From DATKSG01 sp035531775 (GTDB lineage: Bacteria; Actinomycetota; Acidimicrobiia; Acidimicrobiales; UBA8190): 19,394 bases of DNA. Where the stretch lies: assembly GCA_035531775.1 (NCBI GenBank), contig DATKSG010000035.1:1-19394 (forward strand), in the 5' to 3' direction. This document shows positions 6,037-13,743 of this stretch, in pieces. Position numbers and translations under genes: made by a program. Within the stretch, counting starts at the first letter, position 1; each line of letters begins with the position of its first letter. Below the pieces are notes generated by a model, which did no database searches, was not told where the DNA came from, and worked only from the letters and a program-made list of their open reading frames with translations.

Positions 6037-8502
6037 GTGCCTGAGGTGCGCCCACCTCCCGAACCGGGCGAAGACGCCCTCCTCCCGCTGGCCAGCGCCC
6101 TGGCCGGGCGGAGGCTGTTGGTCACCGGCGCCACCGGTTTCCTGGGCACCGCCCTAGTCGAGCGCCTCTTGCGCTGCGTGCCCGACTGCCAGGTGACGGT
6201 GCTGGTGCGCCCGACGCGACGGCTCGACGCGGCGGCCCGGGCGCAGCGCGAGATCGTCCGCAACGACTGCTTCGACCGCCTGCGCGCCGAGCTCGGCGAC
6301 GGGTTCGGGCCGTACGTGCAGGCGCGCCTAGCGGCGGTGGCCGGGGACGTGGGACGTGACGGCCTGGGGCTCGACGACGAGGGCCGGTCGGCGCTGGCCG
6401 CCGCCGACGTGGTCGTGCACTCGGCGGCCACCGTGGCCTTCGACGCCCCCCTCGACACCGCCGTGGAGGTCAACCTGCTGGGGCCTTCGCGCGTGGCGGC
6501 CGCCATCACCGAGGCGGCGGCCGAGCGCCGCCAGTTGGGCGCCGACTCCCCCACCCATCTGGTCACCGTGTCCACCGCCTACGTGGCCGGCACCCACCAG
6601 GGAGACGCCACCGAGATGCTGTACCACCATGCCGTGCGCTCGGGGGCGAGAGCCCGCACCCACAGCACCGTCACCACCGAGGTGGACATAGACGCCGAAG
6701 TGATCAGCGCCCGGCGCCTGCGAGCCGACCTGCAAGCCGAATCGCGTCGAGCCGAGCGCCTGAGCGGCTTCACCAAAGCGGCGCGGCGCGAGCTGGGCTC
6801 GGCCGGCACCCATCTGGTGGCCGAGCGGGCCGAGAAGCTGCGCGACGAGTGGGTGCGCAGCCAGCTGGTCGAAGCGGGCCGGGCCCGGGCCCAAGCACTG
6901 GGCTGGCCCGACGCCTACGCCTTCACCAAAGCACTCGGCGAACGCGCCTTGGTGGGCGGCTTCGGCCATGCGCTGCCCATGACCGTGGTGCGCCCGTCGA
7001 TCATCGAGTCGGCCCTGGTCGAGCCGCGCCCCGGTTGGATCAGGGGATTCCGCATGGCCGAACCCATCATCGTGTCCTACGCCCGGGGCTTGTTGCGTGA
7101 GTTCCCCGGCGTGCCCGAGGGAGTGGTCGACGTCATCCCGGTGGACATGGTGGTCGCCGCGTTGGTGGCGGTCGCCGCCGCCGGGCCCGACGACAGCGGC
7201 CCCTCGGTGGTGCAGGTGGCCTCGGGCGTGCGCAACCCGCTGCGCTACGGCCAGCTGGTGGACCTGGTCCAGTCGTGGTTCACCGCCCATCCGCTATATG
7301 ACTCCGACGGCCAGCCCATCGTGGTGCCGGACTGGTCGTTCCCCGGCCGCGGCCGCGTGCAGCGCCAGCTGGAGCGGGCCACCAAAGTCCTCGGCGGGGC
7401 TGAACGCGTCCTCGGGTCACTGCCCGTGCGCGGAACCCGCGCCGAGCTGGCGGCACGACTGGAGGAACGGCGCTCCCAAGCCGAGCGGGCGCTGGGATAT
7501 GTCGAGCTCTACGGCGCCTACACCGAGACCGAGGCCCGCTTTCGCATCGACCGGCTCCTGGCCCTGGCTGGTCGTCTCGACCCCGCCGACCGCCAAGCTT
7601 TCTGCTTCGACCCCGCTGTCATCGACTGGCCCGACTACGTCCACCGCGTCCACTTGCCGTCGGTGGTGGAGCACGCCCGCGTCAGGTCCACCTCGGCGCG
7701 CTCGACCATGGCCGGGCGGCCGGAGCGGGCCCGCAAGGCCATCCTTTCGCCCGACCGGCACATGGCCGCCTTCGACCTCGAGAACACCCTCATCGCCTCC
7801 AATGTGGTCGAGTCCTACGCCTGGCTGGCCACCCGGCATCTGCCGGTGGGCGAGCGAGTGGCCCTGGCCGCCCGCATCGTGCGCGAGGCGCCGCGACTTC
7901 TGGCGTTGGACCGCCGCGACCGCGGCGACTTCCTGCGCAGCTTCTACCGCCGTTACCAAGGGGCCCCGGCCGAGCTGCTGCGGATGGACGGCACCGAGCT
8001 GTTCCACCACCTGCTGCTCACCAAGTCCTTCCCGGCCGGCATGGCCCGGGTGCGGGCGCATCGCGCCCTGGGGCATCGCACCGTGCTCATAACCGGCGCG
8101 CTCGACTTCGTGGTGGAGCCGCTGCGACCGCTGTTCGACGAGGTGGTGTGCGCCTCGTTGGGCCACGACGACGACGGGCGCCTCACCGGTCGCCTCGACC
8201 GGCTGCCGCCCACCGGCGAGGCCCGGGCCCTGGTGCTGGCCGAGTACGCCGCTTCGGTCGGCGCCGATCTGGCCGAGTCGGTGGCCTACGCCGACTCGAC
8301 CTCGGATCTTCCGCTGCTCGAGTGCGTGGGCTTCCCGGTGGCCGTGAACCCCGAAGCCCGCCTGGCCGCCATCGCCCGGCGCCGCGGTTGGCACGTGGAG
8401 CAGTGGGACAAAGCCGGCGGAGGCGGGCGCCCGATACTGCCCATGGGGCCGGTCGATGCCTCCTCCTCGCGCTGGTGGGCCCGGGTCGGGATGGCGCCGT
8501 GA
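6037..8502 (+). CDS. Fatty-acyl-reductase-like SDR fused to an HAD-IB phosphatase-like domain
   Basis: The product is about 821 residues. Residues about 24-400 form an extended SDR of the fatty acyl-CoA reductase type. The NAD(P) motif TGATGFLG is at 30-37 and VVVHSAATVAFD follows. Catalytic Ser179 lies in TVSTAYVAG, and Tyr294/Lys298 lie in YAFTKALGE. VVRPSIIESALVEPRPGW is the FAR landmark. Residues about 575-800 are an HAD-IB domain with FDLENT (nucleophile Asp580), LITGALD (Thr686) and ADSTSD (Asp753, Asp757). Motif I has Glu582 instead of the second Asp, and the motif III Lys appears to be Arg730, so phosphatase activity is uncertain. The first domain would reduce an acyl thioester to aldehyde or alcohol with NAD(P)H. 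The start is ambiguous: GTG 6037 (chosen), GTG 6031, or ATG 6007 inside the operator; none has a good ribosome site. The stop overlaps the next gene by 4 bp. Confidence 0.85.
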   Translation: MPEVRPPPEPGEDALLPLASALAGRRLLVTGATGFLGTALVERLLRCVPDCQVTVLVRPTRRLDAAARAQREIVRNDCFDRLRAELGDGFGPYVQARLAAVAGDVGRDGLGLDDEGRSALAAADVVVHSAATVAFDAPLDTAVEVNLLGPSRVAAAITEAAAERRQLGADSPTHLVTVSTAYVAGTHQGDATEMLYHHAVRSGARARTHSTVTTEVDIDAEVISARRLRADLQAESRRAERLSGFTKAARRELGSAGTHLVAERAEKLRDEWVRSQLVEAGRARAQALGWPDAYAFTKALGERALVGGFGHALPMTVVRPSIIESALVEPRPGWIRGFRMAEPIIVSYARGLLREFPGVPEGVVDVIPVDMVVAALVAVAAAGPDDSGPSVVQVASGVRNPLRYGQLVDLVQSWFTAHPLYDSDGQPIVVPDWSFPGRGRVQRQLERATKVLGGAERVLGSLPVRGTRAELAARLEERRSQAERALGYVELYGAYTETEARFRIDRLLALAGRLDPADRQAFCFDPAVIDWPDYVHRVHLPSVVEHARVRSTSARSTMAGRPERARKAILSPDRHMAAFDLENTLIASNVVESYAWLATRHLPVGERVALAARIVREAPRLLALDRRDRGDFLRSFYRRYQGAPAELLRMDGTELFHHLLLTKSFPAGMARVRAHRALGHRTVLITGALDFVVEPLRPLFDEVVCASLGHDDDGRLTGRLDRLPPTGEARALVLAEYAASVGADLAESVAYADSTSDLPLLECVGFPVAVNPEARLAAIARRRGWHVEQWDKAGGGGRPILPMGPVDASSSRWWARVGMAP

Positions 8503-9680
8503 AGGGACTGCTCTTCGAGCGCAACGTGGCCCGCTTCGCCGCCGCCCGTCTCACCTCGGCCCTGGCCGGGTCGGGCCGCGGGGCCGGCGTGGGTCCGCTA
8601 CGCCTGACCGACCTCGAGCCGCCCGAGCTGCCCGGAGACGAGTGGCGGCGGGTGCGGCCGCTGTTGGCCGGCATCTGTGGCTCGGACCTGGCCACCATGG
8701 ACGGGCGCAGCTCCCGCTACTTCGAGGACCTGGTGAGCTTCCCCTTCGTCCCCGGCCACGAGGTGGTGGGAACGGTGGAGGGCAGCGGACAGCGGGTGGT
8801 GGTGGAGCCCGTCCTCGGCTGCGCGGCGCGCGCGGTGAGCCCGCCGTGCCCGTCGTGCGCGGCAGGGCACACCGGCGGATGCGAACGGGTGGCCTTCGGC
8901 CACCTGGCCCCGGGGCTGCAGATCGGCTTCTGCGCCGACACCGGAGGCGGATGGTCGGCGGCCGGGCTGGTGGCCCACCCGTCGCAGCTACACGAGGTGC
9001 CCGAGTCCTTCACCGACGAGGATGCCGCCTTGGTCGAGCCCACGGCCTGCGCCGTGCACGGTGCCCTGGCCGCCAAGGTGCGGCCCGGCGACACGGTGGC
9101 GGTGGTCGGAGCGGGCACCTTGGGGCTCACCACCATCGCCGCCCTGCGCCATCTGTCGCAGCCCGGCGTGGTGCTGGCCGGGGCCAAGTACCCCGAGCAA
9201 CGCGTTTTGGCCGAGGAGCTGGGCGCCGACGTGGTGGTGGGGCCGGAGCAGTTGGGACGGGCCGTGCGGCGCCAGTCGCGCTCGCTTCAGTCCTCGGGCC
9301 ATCTGACCGGCGGCGCCGACGTGGTCGTCGACTGCGTGGGCAGTGCCGAGTCCATCGCCCAGTCCCTGGCCATGGTGCGCCGACGGGGCCGGCTGGTGCT
9401 GGTGGGCATGCCCGGCGTGCTGCGCCTCGACCTGGCCCCGTTGTGGCACCGCGAGGTGGAGTTGGCCGGCGCCTACGGCTATGGCACCGAGGACGCTGCC
9501 GCCGGCCCCCGCCGCACTTTCGACATCGCCATGGAAGTGGTGGCCGCCTACGGCCTGGGCCGGCTGGTCTCGGCCACCTACCCGCTGGAGCGCTTCGAGG
9601 AGGCCCTGGCCCATGCCGGCGCGGCCGGCCGGCGCGGCGCCGTGAAGGTCGCCTTCGACCTGAAAGGAACAGCCCCATGA
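8499..9680 (+). CDS. Zinc-type medium-chain alcohol dehydrogenase (MDR family)
   Basis: The 393-residue NAD(P)-dependent oxidoreductase has the two-domain MDR build. Catalytic zinc ligands are Cys60 (AGICGSDL) and His87 with Glu88 (PGHEVVG). A structural-zinc lobe has Cys108, Cys117, Cys120 and Cys128; the first gap is eight residues instead of the usual two. The Rossmann motif is VVGAGTLGL (Gly204, Gly206, Gly209). It would interconvert an alcohol and a carbonyl; the substrate is unknown. Next to an acyl reductase, a long-chain alcohol or aldehyde, or a glycerol derivative, is plausible. The GTG at 8499 overlaps the upstream stop as GTGA, and the 3' end overlaps the LarA-like gene as ATGA, so the operon looks translationally coupled. 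Confidence 0.88.
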   Translation: MKGLLFERNVARFAAARLTSALAGSGRGAGVGPLRLTDLEPPELPGDEWRRVRPLLAGICGSDLATMDGRSSRYFEDLVSFPFVPGHEVVGTVEGSGQRVVVEPVLGCAARAVSPPCPSCAAGHTGGCERVAFGHLAPGLQIGFCADTGGGWSAAGLVAHPSQLHEVPESFTDEDAALVEPTACAVHGALAAKVRPGDTVAVVGAGTLGLTTIAALRHLSQPGVVLAGAKYPEQRVLAEELGADVVVGPEQLGRAVRRQSRSLQSSGHLTGGADVVVDCVGSAESIAQSLAMVRRRGRLVLVGMPGVLRLDLAPLWHREVELAGAYGYGTEDAAAGPRRTFDIAMEVVAAYGLGRLVSATYPLERFEEALAHAGAAGRRGAVKVAFDLKGTAP

Positions 9681-11263
9681 GCCCAAGGCCCGGCTTCGTC
9701 TTGGAGGTCGACCGCTCGACGCCGCCCACCTTGTTCTGGCACGGCGAGGGATACCGCCTAGAGCGCCTGCCCATCGGCTCACGGGTGCTGTACGCCCCCG
9801 AGCCCCACCACGCGCTCGAGGACCCGGTGGGCGCCATCCGCCGGGCCCTGCTCGAGCCGCTCGGCGACGTGGCACCGCTCCCCGACCAGCTGCGCCCGGG
9901 GATGCGCCTCACCATCGCCTTCGACGACGTTTCGTTGCCCCTGCCGCCCATGCGCCGCCCCGACATCCGCCAACTGGTCATCGAGCAGGTGCTGGACATG
10001 GCCGCTGCCGCCGGAGTGGACGACGTGGTGCTCATCGCCGCGCTGGCCCTGCACCGAAGGATGACCGACGACGAGTTGCGCCACGCGCTCGGGGACCGGG
10101 TCTACGACGCCTTCGCCCCCCACGGGCTGCTCCTCCAGCACGACGCCGAGGATCCCGACAACCTCGTGCACCTGGGCGTCACCGACGTAGGTGAGGACGT
10201 GGAGCTCAACAAGCGGGCGGCCACCTCGGACCTGCTCGTCTACGTGAACATCAATCTGGTGGCCATGGACGGCGGCCACAAGAGCGTGGCCACCGGTTTG
10301 TCCAGCTACCGAAGCCTGCGCCATCACCACAATGCCCGCACCATGCAGCACAGCCGCTCGTTCATGGACCAGGACCACTCCGAGCTGCACAGCTCCAACT
10401 GGCGCATGGGCCGGCTCATCGCCGCCAGCGACATCAAGGTGTTCCAGATCGAGACCACACTCAACACCGACACCTTCCCCGAGCAATTCCGATTCCTGCA
10501 GCGGCGGGAATGGGAGTGGTCGGCCAAGGACCGCGCCACCTTCATGGCCTCTTCGGCCGCCCTGGCCCGTACCCCGCCGCGCTTGGCGCGCGGCATCTTC
10601 CACTCGATTCGCGCCCCGCACCGCATGACGTCGGTGCAGGCCGGTGAAGTGGAAGCGGTGCACGCCCGCACCACAGCCAATGTCTACGCCCAGCAGCTGC
10701 TCGAGGTGGAGGGCCAGAGTGACGTGCTCACCATGGGGCTGCCCTACATCTGCCCCTACAACGTGCACTCCATCATGAACCCGATCCTGGTGGCCTGTCT
10801 CGGCCTCGGCTACTTCTTCAACATGTACCGGGGACGCCCGCTCGTGCGCCAGGGTGGGGTGATCATCATGAGCCACCCCACGCCCTGGGCCTTCCACGCC
10901 GGGCACCACCCGAGCTACATCGACTTCTTCGAGCAGGTGCTGACCGAGACCACCGACCCCGTCGAGATCGGCAAGTACGAGGAGTCCTTCGCCACCGATC
11001 CGTGGTACGTGCACCTGTACCGCACCGGCCACGCCTATCACGGGGTGCACCCGTTCTACATGTGGTACTGGTGCGCCCACGCGCTGGCCCACGTGGGATC
11101 GGTCATCGTGGTGGGCGGCGACCGCGCCGCCGTGCGCCGCCTCGGCTTCACCCCGGCCACCACCATGGCCGACGCCTTGGAGCTGGCCTCCGACTTGGTG
11201 GGGCCCGACCCCACCATCACCCACCTGCACTCGCCTCCTCTGCTCATGGCGGACGTGCAATGA
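9677..11263 (+). CDS. LarA-like (DUF2088, lactate racemase fold) protein with a divergent active site
   Basis: The 528-residue product has an N-terminal DUF2088/LarA domain. FDDVSLPLPP (82-91) sits where LarA has its Asp-x-x-Arg motif, LHRRMTDDE (125-133) carries the His108 equivalent (His126), and LLLQHDAED follows. GGHKSVATG carries Lys202, the equivalent of the lysine that anchors the nickel-pincer nucleotide (Lys184). His218 lies 16 residues further on, matching LarA His200. The Arg75 equivalent is Leu87 and the His174 equivalent is Ile192, so simple lactate racemisation is unlikely. These LarA numbers are from memory. The roughly 300-residue C-terminal half is rich in His and aromatic residues and I do not recognise it in detail. 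The ATG at 9677 has AAAGGA 8 nt upstream. No larB, larC or larE (cofactor synthesis) is in the window. Confidence 0.75.
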   Translation: MSPRPGFVLEVDRSTPPTLFWHGEGYRLERLPIGSRVLYAPEPHHALEDPVGAIRRALLEPLGDVAPLPDQLRPGMRLTIAFDDVSLPLPPMRRPDIRQLVIEQVLDMAAAAGVDDVVLIAALALHRRMTDDELRHALGDRVYDAFAPHGLLLQHDAEDPDNLVHLGVTDVGEDVELNKRAATSDLLVYVNINLVAMDGGHKSVATGLSSYRSLRHHHNARTMQHSRSFMDQDHSELHSSNWRMGRLIAASDIKVFQIETTLNTDTFPEQFRFLQRREWEWSAKDRATFMASSAALARTPPRLARGIFHSIRAPHRMTSVQAGEVEAVHARTTANVYAQQLLEVEGQSDVLTMGLPYICPYNVHSIMNPILVACLGLGYFFNMYRGRPLVRQGGVIIMSHPTPWAFHAGHHPSYIDFFEQVLTETTDPVEIGKYEESFATDPWYVHLYRTGHAYHGVHPFYMWYWCAHALAHVGSVIVVGGDRAAVRRLGFTPATTMADALELASDLVGPDPTITHLHSPPLLMADVQ

Positions 11264-12192
11264 GCGGTGTCGGTGGCGCCGTGCGCCGGCGCCTCAGCGC
11301 CGCCACGCGCTTCCCTTTCGGCGCGCCCACCTGGCCCGGGGCACTGCCCCGCCAGGCCCCCGAGCGGGGGCTGGGGGTGGACTACGGCACCGACTGGGCC
11401 CGGCGCTACCCGGCCCGCCTGGCCCGGGCCATGGTGGTGGACAACATCACGCGGCCGTTGGCCCACGCCCTGGCCGCCCCGGCTGTGCGCGGCCAGGAGT
11501 TGCTCGAGCTGGTGGAGCCGCCGGTCATCGTGGTGGCCAACCACGCCAGCCACTTGGACACCCCGTTGCTGCTGTCGGTGCTGCCGCGGCGCCTGCGCCA
11601 CCGGATGGTGGTGGCAGCGGCCGCCGACCACTTCTTCGACCGCCGGTGGAAGGCGCACCTGTGGGCCGGCGCCCTTAACGCCATCCCCATCGAGCGCCAC
11701 CGCGTGAACCGACGCTCGGCCGAGGTGGCCGGCGCCCTGCTCGGTGAAGGGTGGAGCCTGCTCATCTACCCCGAGGGGGGGCGCACCCCCGACGGATGGC
11801 TGAAGCCCTTCCGCGGCGGTGCGGCCTACCTCTCGGTGCGCACCGGGCGCCCGGTGGTGCCGGTATACGTGACCGGCACCCGCCAGCTGCTGCCCAAGGG
11901 TGGTGGTGGGCTGCGCCGGGGCCGGACCACGGTGACCTTCTCCCCGGCTATGAGCCCCGACCCGGGCGAGGACGCCCGGCGCTTCGGGGCCCGCATCGAG
12001 GCCACCATGGCCACCATGGCCGACGAGGCCTCCACTGACTGGTGGACGGCGCGGCGGCGGGCGGGGACCGGGAGCACACCGGCCGTGGGCGGGCCCGAGG
12101 CGGCCCCGTGGCGCCGGGCCTGGGCCCTGGCCCAGGGGTCCTCGGACCGCCACGACGAGGGGCGCTGGGCCCTACGGCGTCGCGACAGCTAA
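11260..12192 (+). CDS. PlsC-type lysophospholipid acyltransferase
   Basis: The 310-residue product carries the glycerolipid acyltransferase signature: block I NHASHLD (Asn94, His95, Asp100), a likely block II AIPIERHR (141-148), block III PEGGRTPDG (171-179) and block IV VVPVYVTG. These enzymes transfer an acyl chain from acyl-CoA or acyl-ACP to a hydroxyl of a glycerophospholipid at the inner face of the membrane. The acceptor here may be non-standard because it ends an operon with an acyl reductase. The ATG at 11260 overlaps the LarA-like stop as ATGA. The last 50 residues are Arg/Gly-rich and weakly conserved in appearance. A second PlsC domain is encoded at 16577-17995, so this is probably not the only acyltransferase of its kind. 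Confidence 0.88.
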   Translation: MSGVGGAVRRRLSAATRFPFGAPTWPGALPRQAPERGLGVDYGTDWARRYPARLARAMVVDNITRPLAHALAAPAVRGQELLELVEPPVIVVANHASHLDTPLLLSVLPRRLRHRMVVAAAADHFFDRRWKAHLWAGALNAIPIERHRVNRRSAEVAGALLGEGWSLLIYPEGGRTPDGWLKPFRGGAAYLSVRTGRPVVPVYVTGTRQLLPKGGGGLRRGRTTVTFSPAMSPDPGEDARRFGARIEATMATMADEASTDWWTARRRAGTGSTPAVGGPEAAPWRRAWALAQGSSDRHDEGRWALRRRDS

Positions 12193-12209
12193 TCTGGAGC
12201 CTTCACTAC

Positions 12210-12229
12210 ACCGGTCGCCAGCGACCGGT
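12210..12229. terminator. Perfect inverted repeat downstream of the lipid operon; possible terminator
   Basis: ACCGGTCGC (12210-12218) and GCGACCGGT (12221-12229) are exact reverse complements separated by CA. The structure starts 18 bp after the PlsC stop and lies 58 bp before the next start codon. There is no U-tract after it, so it is either a weak actinobacterial-type terminator or an operator for the following gene. The symmetry is directly visible; the role is inferred. Confidence 0.5.
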
Positions 12230-12286
12230 TCGTTACCCCGGTCCCCGGTGACGTTCCCCTAGGAACTGGCAGCGGAGAGGACCGAG

Positions 12287-12778
12287 TTGAGCACTGACTT
12301 CGACATCGATGACAAACAGGAGCAGGCCTTTCGGTTGGTGAGCGCTCTCAGGGCGTCGGTGGCCTGCTTGGAGTACGAGGACGTGGCCGCCCTCTTCGAA
12401 CGGGTGAAACAGCGGATCCGCGCCGCTGAGGCCTACCTCGACGCCGACGGCAACGGCGACGGCGGCCACCGGGCGCGACGCGGCGCCTCGGACGAGCTCG
12501 ACTCGGCTCTGAGCGACATCGAGGCCACCACCTCGGCCTGGGCGGCGCGCGTCGAGGCCGGCGACGCCCTGTCGGCGACCGGCGATCCACAATTCACCGA
12601 GAGCCTCGACAGCGCCATAGTCCACCTCCGGGTGGCGGCCAAGACCCTGGTGCAGCTGACCGACGACCGCACCGGCAGCTACCCAGAGCGATGGATGGCA
12701 GCCAGCGACGCCAGCTACCAGGTGCAGCGCGCCCTGGTGGCCCTGCAAGAGACGGCGACGCCGGAGGTCGGCACCTAA
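12287..12778 (+). CDS. Small helical protein of unknown function
   Basis: The 163-residue soluble product is acidic (many Asp and Glu) and looks largely alpha-helical, with a Gly/Asn/Asp-rich loop around residues 52-62. No signal peptide, membrane segment or catalytic motif is visible and I do not recognise the family. The start is TTG at 12287, supported by a good ribosome-binding site GGAGAGG at 12274-12280 with six bases of spacing. The gene begins 94 bp after the lipid operon, beyond an inverted repeat, and ends 11 bp before the ABC ATPase, so it may be co-transcribed with the transporter. Confidence 0.75.
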   Translation: MSTDFDIDDKQEQAFRLVSALRASVACLEYEDVAALFERVKQRIRAAEAYLDADGNGDGGHRARRGASDELDSALSDIEATTSAWAARVEAGDALSATGDPQFTESLDSAIVHLRVAAKTLVQLTDDRTGSYPERWMAASDASYQVQRALVALQETATPEVGT

Positions 12779-12789
12779 AGTCAGGCCCC

Positions 12790-13743
12790 GTGACCGTCGT
12801 CGTGGCCGTCGAAGGCCTGCGCAAGTCCTACGGCGGCACCGAGCGACTGCACGGCATCTCCTTCGAGGTGCGCGCCGGCGAGATATTCGGCTTCCTCGGC
12901 ACCAACGGCGCCGGCAAGACCACCACCATCGAGATCCTCGAGGGCTATCGCAGCCGCGACGCCGGGCGGGTATCGGTGCTCGGCACCGACCCGGCCCGAG
13001 CGGACCGGGCCTGGCGCAACCGCATCGGGCTCGTGCTCCAGGAGTGCGAGCTCGACCCGGTCTACCGCGTGCGCGAAACGGTGTCGATGTTCGCCCGTTA
13101 CTTCGACTCCCCCACCGACGTGGTGGCGACCATCGCCGCCGTGGGCCTGGCCGACAAGGCCGACAGCCGCGTCGGACATCTGTCGGGCGGCCAAAAGCGG
13201 CGCCTCGACGTGGCCCTCGGGCTCATCGGCGACCCCGAGGTGCTGTTCCTCGACGAGCCGACCACCGGCCTCGACCCGTCGGCCCGGCGCGACATGTGGG
13301 CCATGGTCGAGGGGCTGCGCGACGTCGGCAAGACCATCTTCCTCACCACCCACTACATGGACGAGGCGCAGACCCTGGCCGACCGCATAATCATCCTCCG
13401 GGCCGGCGACATCGCCGCCGAGGGTACGCCCGACGAGCTGAGCCGGAGCCTGGGCGACCACAGCGACATCTCTTTCGTGGCGTCGGGCGGCGCCGGGACC
13501 CTCGACTCGGTGCTGGCCCGCGTGCAGGTCGGCACCGGTCTGGCCTTCGAGGCCCACGGAGCCGTGGCCCGCCTGCGTAGTGGCCATCCGCAGCGCGACC
13601 TGTCGGTGCTGCTGCGCTTCGCCGAGCAGGAGTCACTAGAGCTGGCCGACCTGCAGGTGGTGCGACCCACCCTCGACGACGTATTCGTGGAACTGGCCGG
13701 CCCGGCTGCCGCTGTCGCAGCGGTGGCGCCATCCCCACCATGA
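12790..13743 (+). CDS. ABC-2 type exporter ATP-binding protein (DrrA-like)
   Basis: The 317-residue ATPase powers an export system. Walker A is GTNGAGKTT (37-45), the Q-loop Gln is residue 84, the signature is LSGGQKRRLD (131-140), Walker B is VLFLDEP (151-157) and the switch is His188 in LTTHYMDEA. The whole core resembles daunorubicin-resistance type (DrrA) ATPases, which drive efflux of drugs or lipids. A C-terminal domain of about 90 residues ends with the typical LDDVFVELAG. The GTG at 12790 is the only start close to the conserved fold. The stop overlaps the permease start as ATGA, so the two subunits are made together. Confidence 0.93.
   Translation: MTVVVAVEGLRKSYGGTERLHGISFEVRAGEIFGFLGTNGAGKTTTIEILEGYRSRDAGRVSVLGTDPARADRAWRNRIGLVLQECELDPVYRVRETVSMFARYFDSPTDVVATIAAVGLADKADSRVGHLSGGQKRRLDVALGLIGDPEVLFLDEPTTGLDPSARRDMWAMVEGLRDVGKTIFLTTHYMDEAQTLADRIIILRAGDIAAEGTPDELSRSLGDHSDISFVASGGAGTLDSVLARVQVGTGLAFEAHGAVARLRSGHPQRDLSVLLRFAEQESLELADLQVVRPTLDDVFVELAGPAAAVAAVAPSPP

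Noticed and set aside
8456..9676. Plus-strand frame upstream of the LarA-like gene, giving a 935-residue reading
   Set aside because: This part is an Arg/Gly-rich alternate frame of the alcohol dehydrogenase. The LarA-like protein starts at the ATG at 9677 with its own ribosome-binding site.
9779..11260. A 493-residue minus-strand open frame opposite the LarA-like gene
   Set aside because: Its composition (His, Val, Gly, Glu, Gln) is typical of an antisense shadow in GC-rich DNA, and it has no recognisable domain.
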